The notes under the pieces were generated by a model that was not told the DNA's origin, did no database searches, and saw nothing but the letters and a program-made list of their open reading frames with translations. 64,000 nt of DNA from an uncultured Saprospiraceae bacterium (lineage in GTDB: Bacteria > Bacteroidota > Bacteroidia > Chitinophagales > Saprospiraceae). The DNA lies in NCBI GenBank assembly GCA_938001865.1, contig CALLAW010000008.1, positions 1 through 64,000 on the forward strand, in the 5' to 3' direction. Below, piece after piece: positions 35,355-44,776 of this stretch (within the stretch, counting starts at the first letter, position 1; each line of letters starts with the position of its first letter). The translations under genes were made by a program, and so were the position numbers.

Positions 35355-35428
35355 AATTTCTTTCTATTTATCCGTTTATCTAATAACGTTTATTTGACTC
35401 TAATTAGTTTCAATATTGGGAGTTACTT

Positions 35429-36652
35429 CTAGTGTTCTGCCCATTCTACGGCATCTAGATCGATACCTTCTTTGAACATCTCCCAGATCGGACTGAGCTC
35501 TCTCATGTGATTGACACCGTCGGTAATCAACTTTATCGTCTGATCTATCTCCTCTTCTGTAGTGAACCTACCTAGACTGAATCTGATAGAACTTACTGCC
35601 ATATCATCACCAAGCCCTAATGCCATCAATACATAACTTGGCTCAAGTGATGCAGATGTACATGCTGATCCAGATGATACAGCCACATTCTGATTGAATG
35701 TCATCATGAGTCCTTCACCTTCTACGTGTTTGAATGAGATGTTAGTTACGTGTGGCATCCGATGTTCTGTATTGCCATTGACATAGACCTCTTCGATATT
35801 TTGCTTAAATGCATTTTCGAGTTTATCTCGGAGTACGGAGAGTCTAGCGGCATCAGCTTCCATCTCCTTGTTAGCGATGTAGGCTGCCTTACCGAATCCT
35901 ACGATACCAGGCACATTGAGTGTCCCAGACCTCATCCCTCTCTCGTGACCACCTCCATCGAGCTGTGACGTTACTTTGACTCTTGGATTCTTTCTACTTA
36001 CATATAGAGCTCCCACACCTTTGGGTCCGTACATCTTATGACTTGTGAATGCAAGTAAGTGGACACCGACCTCCTTAGGGTGAGTCTTGATCTTACCTAC
36101 TGCCTGAGTAGCATCCGACATGAAGAGGATACCATGCTTAGCACAGAGATCACCGATCTCCTTCATAGGCTGGATGACACCAGTCTCATTATTAGCCCAC
36201 ATGATAGAGATCATGATGGTATTTGGCTTGATCGCCGCCTCTAGCTTATTGAGGTCCACTCTACCATCTCGTTCGACGTCAAGATATGTCACCTCACCGC
36301 CCATCTTTTCTATCTTTTTGCAAGAGTCAAGGACAGCTTTGTGCTCAGTCTTAAGAGTGATGATATGATTACCCTTACGAGCATACATCTCAAAAGCACC
36401 TTTCAATGCAAGGTTATCACTCTCGGTAGCTCCTGAAGTAAAGATAATCTCCTTAGAACTGACAGCAAGTAAGTCTGCAATCTGCTCTCTCGCATAATCC
36501 ACAGCTTCCTCGGCTTGCCAGCCAAATGGGTGAGATCTACTCGCTGCATTACCAGGCATCTCGTAGAAGAACGGTAGCATCGTGTCTACTACTCTTGGGT
36601 CACAAGGTGTCGTGGCATTATTATCGAGGTATATTTGAATAGGTTTGCTCAT
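35429..36652 (-). CDS. iscS: Cysteine desulfurase IscS
   Basis: A 407-residue PLP enzyme that takes sulfur from cysteine for Fe-S clusters and tRNA thiolation. The N-terminus YLDNNATTPCDPRV, the PLP lysine in FTSHKMYGPKG (about 206) and the catalytic Cys in SSGSACTSASLEPSY (about 331) are all present. The long loop and the C-terminal extension mark it as an IscS-type rather than SufS-type enzyme. It is the first gene of the isc operon, divergent from meaB across an 80-base AT-rich promoter region. Confidence 0.95.
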   Translation of the reverse strand: MSKPIQIYLDNNATTPCDPRVVDTMLPFFYEMPGNAASRSHPFGWQAEEAVDYAREQIADLLAVSSKEIIFTSGATESDNLALKGAFEMYARKGNHIITLKTEHKAVLDSCKKIEKMGGEVTYLDVERDGRVDLNKLEAAIKPNTIMISIMWANNETGVIQPMKEIGDLCAKHGILFMSDATQAVGKIKTHPKEVGVHLLAFTSHKMYGPKGVGALYVSRKNPRVKVTSQLDGGGHERGMRSGTLNVPGIVGFGKAAYIANKEMEADAARLSVLRDKLENAFKQNIEEVYVNGNTEHRMPHVTNISFKHVEGEGLMMTFNQNVAVSSGSACTSASLEPSYVLMALGLGDDMAVSSIRFSLGRFTTEEEIDQTIKLITDGVNHMRELSPIWEMFKEGIDLDAVEWAEH

Positions 36653-36733
36653 TAGTCTATTTTCGTAGCGTTACTTAAGTACTAAAAATTATCTTTTCTT
36701 TTAAAACCACAAAGGTAAGGATTAGTTTAGTCA

Positions 36734-37747
36734 TTGAACATATTTATATCACGAAGGATTGTGGCAAAGTCAATCAATGTAAAGAATAGACATACCTGGC
36801 ATTTTGGACGAAAGTCCGCTGCTGACTACTCTAGACTGCTAATGTCTCATGAGAGGAGTACTCTCAGTCAGTGTATCTCTCTCGCAGAATCCCAAAACTT
36901 CGCAGATAAGGTCATTATCTCAGAGTTACTCGATCTCAGACAGTCTTCGTGGGTCGACAATGAGACTCTTAGGATCGGGGTGACAGGACCGCCAGGTGTA
37001 GGCAAGAGTACATTCATCGAAGGACTAGGTATCTCTATGGCTCAGCTGAGTCAACAGAAGTTAGCCGTACTCGCAATCGATCCATCGAGTACGAGTACTA
37101 AGGGATCTATACTTGGAGACAAGACTCGGATGGCCGGTCTCAGCCAAATGGAAAACGTCTACATCAGACCCAACCCCAATAGAGAACAGCTCGGAGGACT
37201 CACCTTAGAGACGGCTACCTCTCTACTCCTCTGCGAAGCAGCTGGATATCACACTACTTACATCGAATCAGTCGGAGTAGGTCAGTCCGAGATAGAGATA
37301 GATATGATGACTGACATTGTCATCCTCCTCATACAGCCAGGATCAGGAGATACCCTCCAAGGGATCAAAAAAGGAATCATGGAAGTCGCAGATATCATTG
37401 TCATCCACAAACTCGATGGAGCTACTGAGCTCATCGGCAAAGAGATGCTCAATCAACTCAAACAACTCTATCCGCATACTCCAGTCATAGGTCATAGCAG
37501 CCACCCGATCGTCAATCAACACTCACTTACACAGATCCAATCAACGCTATCTCAGCTGAGTGCTGACACCAAAGCAAAACGAATAAAACAGAAAACTTAC
37601 CTCCTCAATGCTGAGCTCAAATCAGCACTCCTCGATCATGCTCAGGCCAATGATATCTATCAACTGATCGGTGAGATGAGCAATATCAAGCATCCTACAG
37701 AGGCTTATGTCAAACTTCGTAATGCACTCAATAATTCAAAGATTTAA
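36734..37747 (+). CDS. meaB: MeaB/ArgK-type P-loop GTPase
   Basis: A 337-residue G3E-class GTPase that chaperones cobalamin-dependent methylmalonyl-CoA mutase. Walker A is GPPGVGKST (85-93). IDPSSTSTKGSILGDKTRM and ESVGVGQSEIEID are the MeaB switch segments. The base-recognition NKxD motif reads HKLD (225-228), with His replacing the usual Asn. The C-terminal dimerisation arm is present. The mutase genes are not adjacent. The M23 peptidase frame begins right at its stop codon. Confidence 0.88.
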   Translation: MNIFISRRIVAKSINVKNRHTWHFGRKSAADYSRLLMSHERSTLSQCISLAESQNFADKVIISELLDLRQSSWVDNETLRIGVTGPPGVGKSTFIEGLGISMAQLSQQKLAVLAIDPSSTSTKGSILGDKTRMAGLSQMENVYIRPNPNREQLGGLTLETATSLLLCEAAGYHTTYIESVGVGQSEIEIDMMTDIVILLIQPGSGDTLQGIKKGIMEVADIIVIHKLDGATELIGKEMLNQLKQLYPHTPVIGHSSHPIVNQHSLTQIQSTLSQLSADTKAKRIKQKTYLLNAELKSALLDHAQANDIYQLIGEMSNIKHPTEAYVKLRNALNNSKI

Positions 37748-37834
37748 TTGCACATTTGTGGGATGATTTCGAAAAATTGGCGATGTGTCGTATCCAGTAG
37801 AGGCAATCAAAGTCTACCAAAGCAATGTCTACCT

Positions 37835-39502
37835 ATGCGTAGCGCTGGATATCAGAGGATAGAGATATGGATGCTATCAGTACTGCTCTGTCTATTGGGC
37901 TCACACATCCAAGCAGAAGATTCATCAGATTACTATCAATCACCAGTCAATCATTCGATAAGACTCAGCGGTACATTTTGTGAGCTCCGACCTAATCATT
38001 TCCATGCAGGGATAGACATCAGAAGCGCCAAAGGTATAGCAGGTGATTCGATATACAGTGTAGCAGCTGGTAGACTCTCAAGAGTCCGTGTGCAACGAAG
38101 CTCATATGGTCAAGTCCTCTATATAGATCATGACAATGGGACGACATCTGTCTATGCTCATCTAGACGAGTTCCATCCCAAAATCGAGGCAATTGTCAAA
38201 CACTACCAATATAGCTTCGAGGAATCTGAGATTGATGTCTACTTAGATAGTACTCTAGTCCAGATTGACAAAGGTGACTACATCGGCAAGATGGGTAATA
38301 CAGGCAGATCTTATGGAGCACATCTACACTTCGAGATAAGGGACACAGAGACAGAAGAACCAATTAATCCATTCCTCTATGGATTCAACGTAGAGGATAA
38401 GTCCCCACCAACATTACTTTCTCTCTGGGTCTACTCTCTAGATAAGATAGGGAGGATACTTAGCAAACAACAACTCTCAACTCAGCGAGGAAGTGACAAT
38501 AGACTCAAGGCAATCATTACATCACCTCAGAGTCCTTACATCGGGATAGGCATAGGTGCTTACGACAAAATCCCAAATTATAAAAACTACAAAGGTATCT
38601 ATGGCGCTACCGTTAGCTCTGATCAAGATACGATCTGTACATATCTCAATCAAAGATTCAACTTCAATGAGAATAAAGGAATCAACGGCCTTATTGACTA
38701 CCATCACTACAAGGCGACTGGATCAAGAGTGATGAAACTCTTCAAGATGCAATATCAGGATTTGAGCCTCTTCGATGACTGTGAGACCAGTAGAGGTATT
38801 ATTACATTAGATAGTCTCCAATCCCAACATCTCGTAGTCGATTTCTATGACTATGATCACAACACAGTGACAATAGATATTACAGCTCCGCCATGGTCAT
38901 CAACTTACCCCGATGCTCAACGTAGAAGAGTCACCCCAGGCAATACATACAAGTCAGGGAATCTGAGCATCTCTATCCCACCAGATGCTCTCTTTGAAGA
39001 CGTAGACATTACCCTTGAGCAGAAGGGCAATACTTGCACGATAGGAAGCAACTCTATCCCCCTCAACACACCGATAACTGTAAGGATAGAATCACCATTG
39101 ATCAAACCTGGAGCAATATTGATGAAAACACAAAAAAATCAAAGCTTTGGTGGACAAGTGATTGGATCTACTCTTACTACAACTGTGAGTGAGTTGGGTA
39201 CTTTTGAGATTGGATATGACTCCACCCCACCTGTCATCACAACAGTAAGGCAAAGTCCCAATCGATCTAAGTACTCCTCATGGAAATTTACTATTACTGA
39301 TAATATGAGAGACAAAAGTATCAACGCCTCACTTCAAGTCTTTGCAAGAGTCGATGGTAGGTTTATTCGGTCGACTTACGATAGCAAGAGCAACTCATTA
39401 ACTATCAGAGACTTAGATGACATTCCACCAAATGCTAATACTCTCAAAATATTCGCAATAGATATCCACGGAAACGAGTCAGTCAGATCATATCCACTCT
39501 AA
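37835..39502 (+). CDS. M23-family metallopeptidase with extra domains
   Basis: A 555-residue exported protein from the ATG at 37835; the frame is open from 37748 but starts there with TTG, and only the later start gives a normal signal peptide (IEIWMLSVLLCLLGSHIQA). The peptidase domain follows: the first zinc ligands lie in NHFHAGIDI, then the VYAHLDEF strand and GAHLHFEIRD with the HxH pair (about residues 165-175). About 350 residues of beta-rich sequence follow. M23 enzymes cut peptidoglycan cross-links. Missing in-frame ligands were not noticed, so it is likely active, in the periplasm. Confidence 0.83.
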   Translation: MRSAGYQRIEIWMLSVLLCLLGSHIQAEDSSDYYQSPVNHSIRLSGTFCELRPNHFHAGIDIRSAKGIAGDSIYSVAAGRLSRVRVQRSSYGQVLYIDHDNGTTSVYAHLDEFHPKIEAIVKHYQYSFEESEIDVYLDSTLVQIDKGDYIGKMGNTGRSYGAHLHFEIRDTETEEPINPFLYGFNVEDKSPPTLLSLWVYSLDKIGRILSKQQLSTQRGSDNRLKAIITSPQSPYIGIGIGAYDKIPNYKNYKGIYGATVSSDQDTICTYLNQRFNFNENKGINGLIDYHHYKATGSRVMKLFKMQYQDLSLFDDCETSRGIITLDSLQSQHLVVDFYDYDHNTVTIDITAPPWSSTYPDAQRRRVTPGNTYKSGNLSISIPPDALFEDVDITLEQKGNTCTIGSNSIPLNTPITVRIESPLIKPGAILMKTQKNQSFGGQVIGSTLTTTVSELGTFEIGYDSTPPVITTVRQSPNRSKYSSWKFTITDNMRDKSINASLQVFARVDGRFIRSTYDSKSNSLTIRDLDDIPPNANTLKIFAIDIHGNESVRSYPL

Positions 39503-39576
39503 GTTTGTTTGTTTTATTTGCATAAATGTTAAACAAAAGCACGTCACACAGCATTTAATAAGCAAACAACAAATAC

Positions 39577-40062
39577 ATGTTAAAAGTAGGTGACAAGGCC
39601 CCAGAGTTCAGTGTAACCAATCAAGAAGGCAAATCAATCACAAGAGAAAATCTATTAGGAAGTAAGTATATCTTATTCTTTTATCCCAAGGATGATAGTC
39701 CGGGATGTACTAAGCAGGCCTGTAGTGTCAGAGATAACTCTAGGAAGATAACCAAGCACGGTTATAAGATTTTTGGTGTAAGCCCTGACAAAGAAGCAAA
39801 GCACCAAAAGTTTATTGATAAATACGAATTTGGTTACGACTTACTCTCCAACCCTGACAAGACAATGATCCAAGCATTCAAAGCTTGGGGAACAAAGAAA
39901 TTTATGGGAAGAGAGATCGTAGGCGTCAAGAGATTCACGTTTATTATCGATGAGTTAGGAATCATCACTCACATCATAGATAAGGTCAAGACCAAAGAAC
40001 ATGGTACAGAGATCTTAACAGTCATCGAATCAGAAAATAAAGAGTCCGAATCAGCAGCATAA
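39577..40062 (+). CDS. bcp: Thioredoxin-dependent peroxiredoxin (BCP type)
   Basis: A 161-residue cytosolic peroxidase that reduces hydrogen peroxide and alkyl hydroperoxides. The peroxidatic C44 sits in KDDSPGCTKQAC with resolving C49 four residues later, the atypical two-Cys BCP/PrxQ pattern. The AWGTKKFMGREIVGV segment is typical of the family. It is monocistronic, with a strong terminator 20 bases after the stop. Confidence 0.93.
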   Translation: MLKVGDKAPEFSVTNQEGKSITRENLLGSKYILFFYPKDDSPGCTKQACSVRDNSRKITKHGYKIFGVSPDKEAKHQKFIDKYEFGYDLLSNPDKTMIQAFKAWGTKKFMGREIVGVKRFTFIIDELGIITHIIDKVKTKEHGTEILTVIESENKESESAA

Positions 40063-40081
40063 CAATCGGATAGAATTATAT

Positions 40082-40120
40082 AAAAATAGCCGCTTGATCT
40101 TGGATCAAGCGGCTATTTTT
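40082..40120. terminator. Bidirectional terminator between bcp and the LOG gene
   Basis: Perfect 18-bp arms (40082-40099 and 40103-40120) over a 3-base loop, with five A at one end and five T at the other. It serves both converging genes. Confidence 0.94.
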
Positions 40121-40162
40121 ATTTTGAAACATGACATTTATGCCACAACTCTAATTCTTTAT

Positions 40163-40870
40163 TTACAACTCATAATTAGGCTTAATCGTATGAGCTTCGT
40201 CAGCATAGAACTCTTCAATGATTGTCACCACCTCATCTGGTGTGTCTACGATAGGGATGAGATCCAAATCCTTCGGTGAGATATTCCCATGTTCTTCAAG
40301 CATCGTATTGACGATCCAGTCCTTCATGCCTCCCCAGAAATCACTCCCCACTAAGATCACTGGTACGTTAGATATCTTCTTAGTCTGGATCAGTGTAAGT
40401 ACCTCAAACAACTCATCTAGAGTACCAAATCCTCCTGGCATCACTACAAATGCTTGGGCATACTTCACAAACATCACCTTCCTTACGAAGAAATAATCAT
40501 AATTGAGATTCTTATCTGGATCGATAAATGGATTGTGTGACTGCTCAAATGGTAGGTCAATATTGAGACCTACTGAGAGTCCACCTTTCTGATATGCACC
40601 TTTGTTACCTGCTTCCATGATACCCGGTCCACCTCCAGTAATGATACCAAATCCTTCGGCAACTAATCTCTCTGCCATCGTAACGGCGAGTTCATAGTAC
40701 TTAGCACCAGGTTTTGTCCGTGCTGATCCAAATATGGAGATACATGGTCCCAATTTATTTAATGTCTCGAAACCATCTACAAGTTCAGCGATTACTTTGA
40801 ACATCGTCCAAGAGTTCTCCCCTTTGATCTTAGTCCATTGCTTCATAGGTATTGCACTTTTTTCAGCCAT
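40163..40870 (-). CDS. LOG-family protein (TIGR00730)
   Basis: A 235-residue Rossmann-fold protein. GGGPGIMEAGNKGA and MPGGFGTLDELFE are the paired LOG motifs for nucleotide binding and catalysis. Relatives hydrolyse cytokinin riboside 5'-monophosphate or other nucleoside monophosphates. The bacterial role is mostly nucleotide salvage or damage control and is not certain here. It is a single gene between a terminator and an AT-rich promoter region. Confidence 0.9.
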   Translation of the reverse strand: MAEKSAIPMKQWTKIKGENSWTMFKVIAELVDGFETLNKLGPCISIFGSARTKPGAKYYELAVTMAERLVAEGFGIITGGGPGIMEAGNKGAYQKGGLSVGLNIDLPFEQSHNPFIDPDKNLNYDYFFVRKVMFVKYAQAFVVMPGGFGTLDELFEVLTLIQTKKISNVPVILVGSDFWGGMKDWIVNTMLEEHGNISPKDLDLIPIVDTPDEVVTIIEEFYADEAHTIKPNYEL

Positions 40871-40982
40871 TCCGTTATATATTTTTGATATTATAAATTT
40901 TTTTGTAATAATTAATAATGTGGTAAGAGCTTACTTGTTCTTTAACGCAGCTCTATACTGAGTATTATACACCTCACAGACG

Positions 40983-42257
40983 CTAAGCCTTGACCGCCTT
41001 GTACTTATCAAACTCTGATCTGAGATAAGCCTCTGCATCAGCATAGGTATGATACTTATCGAAGAGAGATTGTAGGGCTGTCCTCTGATTACTATTGGCG
41101 ACTGCATATTGCTCCACATTCTTCTTAGTAATCGTCTGATCACCAAGGATTACCAATCGTTCGACTACGTTGCGTAGTTCTCTGATATTCCCTGTCCAAT
41201 TGATCTTTTGGAGACCTTTGACTGCAGTACTGTCTATGGTTTTCTTGGGCATATTATACTCAGCACATACAGAGGTAATGAAGTGATCGACAAGTAGAGG
41301 GATATCATCTCTCCGATCATTGAGAGCAGGCACCTTGATGATGATGACACTCAATCTATGGTAGAGATCCTCTCTGAATGTTCCCTTAGCGATTTCGCTT
41401 TGGAGGTCTTTATTGGTTGCAGCTAAGATCCTTACATTTACTTGGATTTCCTTATTGCCACCTACTCGAGTGATTCTATTTTCCTGGAGAGCTCTAAGCA
41501 CCTTTGCTTGAGCATTGAGGCTCATATCACCGATTTCATCTAGGAAGAGAGTACCTCCATTCGCCTCTTCAAATTTTCCGATTCTTTGCTTGTGAGCTGA
41601 TGTAAATGAGCCTTTCTCGTGACCGAAGAGTTCACTCTCTATCAGCTCAGAAGGGATTGCTGCACAGTTGACCTCGACGAGTGATTTGTCCGATCTTTGG
41701 CTTTTTTCGTGGATCCACCTTGCTACGAGTTCTTTACCCGTCCCATTCTCTCCAGTGATGAAGACACGAGTATCAAGTGGTGCCACAGTCTCTATCGTCT
41801 CATGGACCTCTTTGATTCCGTGGGACTGCCCGATGATCTCCTGCACAGATTGTTTCTTTACTCTTTTCTGTAGGACTTTCTTCTCTGTGATGAGAGTTGA
41901 CTTGTCCATAGCGTTACGAAGTGTAATCAACAGTCTATTGAGATCCGGCGGCTTAGAGATGAAGTCAAATGCTCCTTTCTTCACTGCCTCGACTGCAGTA
42001 TCGATAGTCCCATGTCCTGAGATCATGACTACTGGTGTATCATGGGATAAGACATTGATTCTCTCCAGTGCTTCCATCCCATCCATCTTAGGTAACTTGA
42101 TATCAAGGATAATTACATCATAGTTATTTTGCTTTAACTTGACGATGCACTCTAATCCGTCAGCAGCCTCGTCTACCTTGTACTTCTCCAGCTCTAGGAT
42201 ATCTCTCAATGTCCTACGGATACTTTTTTCGTCGTCTACAATGAGTACGTGTGCCAT
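40983..42257 (-). CDS. NtrC-like sigma-54 activator lacking a DNA-binding domain
   Basis: A 424-residue response regulator: receiver domain at 1-115 (D8, D9, phospho-acceptor D52 in ILDIKLPKMDG), then an AAA+ sigma-54 interaction domain at about 140-375. Walker A is GENGTGKE, Walker B GGTLFLDEIGD, and the arginine-finger region WTGNIRELRNVVERL. The sigma-54 loop reads GSFTSA instead of GAFTGA. The protein ends with FDKYKAVKA, at the point where relatives continue into a Fis-type helix-turn-helix. No histidine kinase gene is adjacent. It probably activates RNA polymerase from solution or through a partner. Confidence 0.88.
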   Translation of the reverse strand: MAHVLIVDDEKSIRRTLRDILELEKYKVDEAADGLECIVKLKQNNYDVIILDIKLPKMDGMEALERINVLSHDTPVVMISGHGTIDTAVEAVKKGAFDFISKPPDLNRLLITLRNAMDKSTLITEKKVLQKRVKKQSVQEIIGQSHGIKEVHETIETVAPLDTRVFITGENGTGKELVARWIHEKSQRSDKSLVEVNCAAIPSELIESELFGHEKGSFTSAHKQRIGKFEEANGGTLFLDEIGDMSLNAQAKVLRALQENRITRVGGNKEIQVNVRILAATNKDLQSEIAKGTFREDLYHRLSVIIIKVPALNDRRDDIPLLVDHFITSVCAEYNMPKKTIDSTAVKGLQKINWTGNIRELRNVVERLVILGDQTITKKNVEQYAVANSNQRTALQSLFDKYHTYADAEAYLRSEFDKYKAVKA

Positions 42258-42390
42258 AATAAATTACATTAAATATATTTCAAATATGTTTATAACTCAA
42301 AGATAGTTAATTATCCATTAATAATATTACTAATATGTAATGAAGTGTATCGATAGCAAGCATTACCTCATGTGGGGACATTGGTTATAC

Positions 42391-42403
42391 ATTTACCTAG
42401 AGT
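42391..42403 (-). repeat. Intergenic 13-mer repeat, copy 3
   Basis: Exact minus-strand copy of actctaggtaaat, in the divergent region between the NtrC-like regulator and the UbiD gene (134 bases upstream of the regulator). Confidence 0.5.
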
Positions 42404-42518
42404 ACACATCCTCCACTTGTGTAAATGCAGGACGCGTTATATCTTGAAAAATATCCATCGATTCTGTATAACAATATGCATTGATAGATTGTATTATTAC
42501 CAGCAATAAATAGCCAAT

Positions 42519-44348
42519 ATGTATACATCACTCAGAGACTGCGTAGACGACTTAGAGAAGCATGGGATGCTCCTCAGGATATCACATGAGGTAGATCCCG
42601 ACTTAGAGATGGCAGAGATCCATAGACGTGTCTATCATGCTGGTGGACCGGCAATACTCTTTGAGCAAGTCAAGGGGAGTCCATTCCAGGCAGTGTCCAA
42701 TATCTACGGTACAGAAGAGAGGACTGACTTTGTATTTCGCAAGACTCTCCCTTCTGTCAAGAAGATCGTGGAACTCAAAGTAGATCCAATCAGAGCTCTC
42801 AAGAAGCCATGGAGGTATGCGACAGCGCCTTTGACGGCACTCACAGCACTCCCCAAGAAGACTTGGACTCAAGGTAAAGTGATGTATGGTCAGACAACGA
42901 TCGATCAAGTGCCGCTGATCAAATCTTGGCCGATGGATGGTGGAGCATTTGTCACTCTCCCCCAAGTCCTCACTCTGCCTCCTCAAAGTGACAATATCAT
43001 GGAGAGCAATATCGGAATGTATCGTATCCAACTCAGTGGAAACGAGTATGTCCAAAATGAAGAAATTGGCTTACACTACCAACTTCACCGAGGGATAGGG
43101 GTACACCACACTCTCTACAATGCATCAGAAGAAGAATTTAAATGTAGCATCTTCATCGGAGGCCCACCGTCGCATGCTTTCTCAGCGATCATGCCTCTCC
43201 CTGAGGGAATGAGTGAATTGACATTTGCTGGCTTACTAGGTGGTAGACGATTCAGATATTATAAAGATAGCCAAGGGCATATCATCTCCAATGACGCAGA
43301 CTTTGTCATTACAGGTACTATCCGCAAGAACGTCAAAAAACCAGAGGGTCCATTTGGCGATCACCTTGGATACTACAGTCTTGAGCATGAGTTCCCAGTG
43401 ATGAAGGTAGAGAATGTCTATCATCGTAAGGATGCACTCTGGCACTTCACTGTAGTCGGACGACCACCTCAAGAAGATAGTAGTTTTGGGTATTTGATCC
43501 ATAAGATAGTCAAGGAGCTGACTCCTGGCGAGTTCCCAGGGCTAGTTGCTATCAACGCAGTAGACGCGGCAGGTGTCCACCCTCTCCTCCTTGCGATCGG
43601 ACAAGAGCGGTATATGCCATTCCGTGATCAGAGACCTGAGGAGATCCTGACAATTGCTAATCGTATACTTGGGTCAGGACAGACGAGTCTTGCCAAGTTC
43701 CTTTGGATCGCAGCAGAGTCGGATGGCTTGGATATCTATGATTATCCAGCATTCTTCCAGCACATGCTCGAGAGAGTCGATTGGAGATATGATCTCCACT
43801 TCTACACACAGACGACCATAGATACACTAGACTACTCAGGCGATGGGTGGAATGCTGGAAGTAAGGTTGTCATCGCAGCGAATAGACCAGTCATCACTCA
43901 GCTCTCAGCCACAGCTCCTGACTTGACTCATATCGATCATGTCAGTGATCAATCAATAGTCATGAACGGGGTTCTAGGGATAACATATGGTAAATTTTCA
44001 ACATATGAAAACGCTAAGGCTGAGCTCGATACATTTACCAATGCCTGTGCATCTCTCGATCTGGAAGGAATCAAACTGATCGTACTCTGTGATGATGCAA
44101 ACTTCTTAGCTGCAAGTATCAACAACTACCTCTGGGTGACCTATACTCGTGCTAACCCTAGTCATGACATCTATGGAGTAGGCAGCTATATAGAATACAA
44201 GCACTGGGGATGTACCGGTCCACTCATCATCGATGCTCGGATCAAACCTCACCATGCACCAGAGCTAGTAACTGACGAGGCTATCAGCAAGCGGGTGGAT
44301 CAGTACATGGACAGAAGTGGCAATCTACTCTCAGATACATCAGCATGA
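42519..44348 (+). CDS. UbiD-family prenyl-FMN decarboxylase
   Basis: A 609-residue decarboxylase of the UbiD group. Long conserved blocks are evident: HAGGPAILFEQVKGSPFQAVSN, EEIGLHYQLHRGIGVHH, IFIGGPPSHAFSAIMPLPEG and EGPFGDHLGYYSLEHEFPVM, which carries the cofactor-binding and catalytic Arg/Glu residues. The enzyme needs prenylated FMN made by UbiX. In Bacteroidota this long form probably acts in menaquinone synthesis, but other aromatic acids are possible. It is a single gene, divergent from the NtrC-like regulator. Confidence 0.88.
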   Translation: MYTSLRDCVDDLEKHGMLLRISHEVDPDLEMAEIHRRVYHAGGPAILFEQVKGSPFQAVSNIYGTEERTDFVFRKTLPSVKKIVELKVDPIRALKKPWRYATAPLTALTALPKKTWTQGKVMYGQTTIDQVPLIKSWPMDGGAFVTLPQVLTLPPQSDNIMESNIGMYRIQLSGNEYVQNEEIGLHYQLHRGIGVHHTLYNASEEEFKCSIFIGGPPSHAFSAIMPLPEGMSELTFAGLLGGRRFRYYKDSQGHIISNDADFVITGTIRKNVKKPEGPFGDHLGYYSLEHEFPVMKVENVYHRKDALWHFTVVGRPPQEDSSFGYLIHKIVKELTPGEFPGLVAINAVDAAGVHPLLLAIGQERYMPFRDQRPEEILTIANRILGSGQTSLAKFLWIAAESDGLDIYDYPAFFQHMLERVDWRYDLHFYTQTTIDTLDYSGDGWNAGSKVVIAANRPVITQLSATAPDLTHIDHVSDQSIVMNGVLGITYGKFSTYENAKAELDTFTNACASLDLEGIKLIVLCDDANFLAASINNYLWVTYTRANPSHDIYGVGSYIEYKHWGCTGPLIIDARIKPHHAPELVTDEAISKRVDQYMDRSGNLLSDTSA

Positions 44349-44380
44349 CGGTTGGATGTCTCAATCAATTGATTAGATAC

Positions 44381-44529
44381 AAAAAAAAATAACAGCTGGG
44401 CGGAGAGCCTCAGCTGTTACAAATTCAATAAACTTAATCTTTTAACGCCGGTAATCAATCGGCTCAGATAAGCGTATAATAAAAAGACGAAATCTTCTTT
44501 GGTCTACTACTTATCATTCATTCAGGTTT
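44381..44529 (-). ncRNA. Candidate small RNA, unit B
   Basis: Read on the minus strand, this unit has a ~79-nt core (44421-44499) shared with unit A and ending in a terminator hairpin: arms taacagctg (44390-44398) and cagctgtta (44411-44419), an inner ggc/gcc pair, then nine U. Inside the core, gccg and cggc can pair around attgattac. No protein is plausible in any frame. The core is 97% identical to unit A apart from two single-base indels, whereas the hairpin sequences differ completely and keep the same layout. It may be an independent small RNA or part of the ftsZ 3' region. Confidence 0.55.
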
Positions 44530-44604
44530 TGATTATTCTAAAGTCTATTGAGTTTAATGTTTGGGTTATTGGTTTTTCGTTTTGTTCTCAGTAAGTAGAG
44601 TCTC

Positions 44605-44746
44605 AAAAAGTAGTCTGGACTGAGAATCCAGACTACCAAATTCAATAAACTAATCTTTTAACGCCGGTAATCAATCGGCTAGATAAGCGTATAATAAAAA
44701 GACGAAATCCTCTTAAGTCCACGACTTACCATTCTCTATTTAGGTT
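44605..44746 (-). ncRNA. Candidate small RNA, unit A
   Basis: This is the first of two tandem units downstream of ftsZ, starting about 30 bases after the ftsZ stop. The shared core lies at 44638-44714. The hairpin has perfect 10-bp arms gtagtctgga (44610-44619) and tccagactac (44627-44636), followed by five U on the minus strand. Upstream of the core, weaker similarity to unit B continues for about 30 bases, so the whole unit was duplicated. It could be processed from the end of the dcw transcript or have its own promoter. Confidence 0.55.
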
Positions 44747-44776
44747 GCTTTAGTTTAGTTGAATCACGTTTTGACT

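Noticed and set aside
37748-37834. Longer N-terminus of the M23 peptidase from a TTG at 37748
   Set aside because: The extra residues precede a normal signal peptide, lack features, and would put the signal sequence internally. The ATG at 37835 is preferred.
40900-40982. Possible frameshifted HTH continuing the NtrC-like regulator
   Set aside because: I translated the following bases in all three frames and found stops and no HTH-like pattern, so a simple frameshift is not supported.
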